Shown one piece after another: positions 63,664-64,000 of a DNA stretch of 64,000 nucleotides (positions within the stretch are counted from its first letter, which is position 1; each line of letters begins with the position of its first letter). The DNA lies in the NCBI GenBank assembly GCA_021740825.1, contig JAIOZA010000001.1, positions 124,001 through 188,000 on the forward strand, written 5' to 3'. The notes under the pieces were generated by a model that saw only the letters and a list, made by a program, of their open reading frames with translations, had not been told where the DNA came from and did no database searches. This DNA is from Bacteroidia bacterium. GTDB taxonomy: Bacteria > Bacteroidota > Bacteroidia > B-17B0 > Aurantibacillaceae. Position numbers and translations under genes: made by a program.

Positions 63664-64000
63664 TTAATTAATAAAGATTACCTCTTCTTTAAAATAATTT
63701 ATTTTGTTACTAGTCCATGATAATTGCAATTTGTATGCCCCATGAATTAAATTTTTGCAACTTACGACTTGTTCATTATTTGCAAATTTCATTTTTAGTT
63801 TCAAATCCTTACTTGAATCTGATGGACGAAAAAAGTTAATTGTTCCTTCAAAATCGTTACTTAATAAATTTGAATCAATAGTTAGAACAATTTGATTTTT
63901 ATTAATAGAATGCTGAATACTTTTTCCTAAATTCTTCTCATTGTTGATAGAATTAATTTTATCTTGAAACTTAATTTCCTGAGCATAATAATCACTGCTA
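63664..64000 (-). CDS. FixH/CcoH-like cbb3-oxidase accessory protein, partial
   Basis: The frame runs off the right end. The visible 112 codons give the C-terminal part: YYAQEIKFQD near the start, then INFFRPSDSS, then a closing GAYKLQLSWTSNKINYFKEE and FIN. This is the plan of FixH: YYxxExxFQD after the membrane helix, FFRPSD, and a final GxWxLxLxW...YYxE. It helps assemble the cbb3-type cytochrome oxidase. It was not in the window long enough for the membrane helix to be seen. One base separates it from the TauE/SafE gene, so the whole minus run down to hemN is one transcript. Confidence 0.8.
   Translation of the reverse strand, partial: SSDYYAQEIKFQDKINSINNEKNLGKSIQHSINKNQIVLTIDSNLLSNDFEGTINFFRPSDSSKDLKLKMKFANNEQVVSCKNLIHGAYKLQLSWTSNKINYFKEEVIFIN

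Overview
ORGANISM. The window is low-GC DNA from a member of the Bacteroidota, most likely a non-parasitic, aerobic to microaerobic one. The evidence is the gldKLMN type IX secretion (T9SS) core, four secreted proteins that end in or contain T9SS type A sorting domains, a TonB receptor with a carboxypeptidase-like N-terminal domain, SurE/LpxB/SpoIID and MlaEFD-type envelope genes, and promoters of the TAnnTTTG type. No plasmid, phage, integrase or transposase gene is visible. LAYOUT. Positions 1-3.9 kb hold the end of gldK and all of gldL, gldM and gldN, closed by a terminator. Positions 4.0-11.1 kb hold a four-gene cassette: a tandem TIR-like protein, a membrane-anchored nSTAND1 NTPase of 1360 aa, a polytopic membrane protein carrying two copies of the GldL membrane-hairpin signature, and a membrane-anchored SpoIIE-type PP2C phosphatase. 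Two T9SS-exported proteins follow, one of them a subtilase. I regard this cassette as the strongest candidate for an undescribed system. Positions 15-26.6 kb are mostly housekeeping: acyl-CoA carboxylase, DEAD-box helicase, PgeF-type laccase-domain protein, ureohydrolase, ABC exporter, DprA, TonB receptor and Bax inhibitor-1 protein. Positions 26.6-37.8 kb hold a tRNA-Arg(CCT), a PepSY-like protein and a 3178-aa modular T9SS adhesin, with copies of a 128-bp hairpin repeat around them. Positions 37.8-41.2 kb are an envelope operon (surE, small membrane protein, lpxB, spoIID-like). Positions 41.4-53.1 kb hold RidA, an RRM protein, a Rieske-like lipoprotein without iron-sulfur ligands, a C-terminal processing protease, lipoproteins, a T9SS protein with a CGWC thioredoxin-like segment, hldD, pdxH, YqgE and an Mla-type lipid transport operon. 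Positions 53.2-64 kb form a low-oxygen and stress block: phosphorylase plus PRPP synthetase pair, DoxX, OsmC, thioredoxin, DUF983, several unknown small proteins, then hemN, a desaturase and a PLP decarboxylase downstream of fixH and a TauE/SafE protein of a cbb3-oxidase locus. HOW IT WORKS TOGETHER. The T9SS core exports the sorting-domain proteins found here. In the right-hand third, five promoters carry a Crp/Fnr-like inverted repeat centred exactly 29.5 bp upstream of a TAnnTTTG-like -7 box, and a sixth has 31.5 bp. This places mlaE, doxX, DUF983 and three unknown small genes in one probable oxygen or redox regulon. Functional names come from reading the translated sequences; no database search was run.
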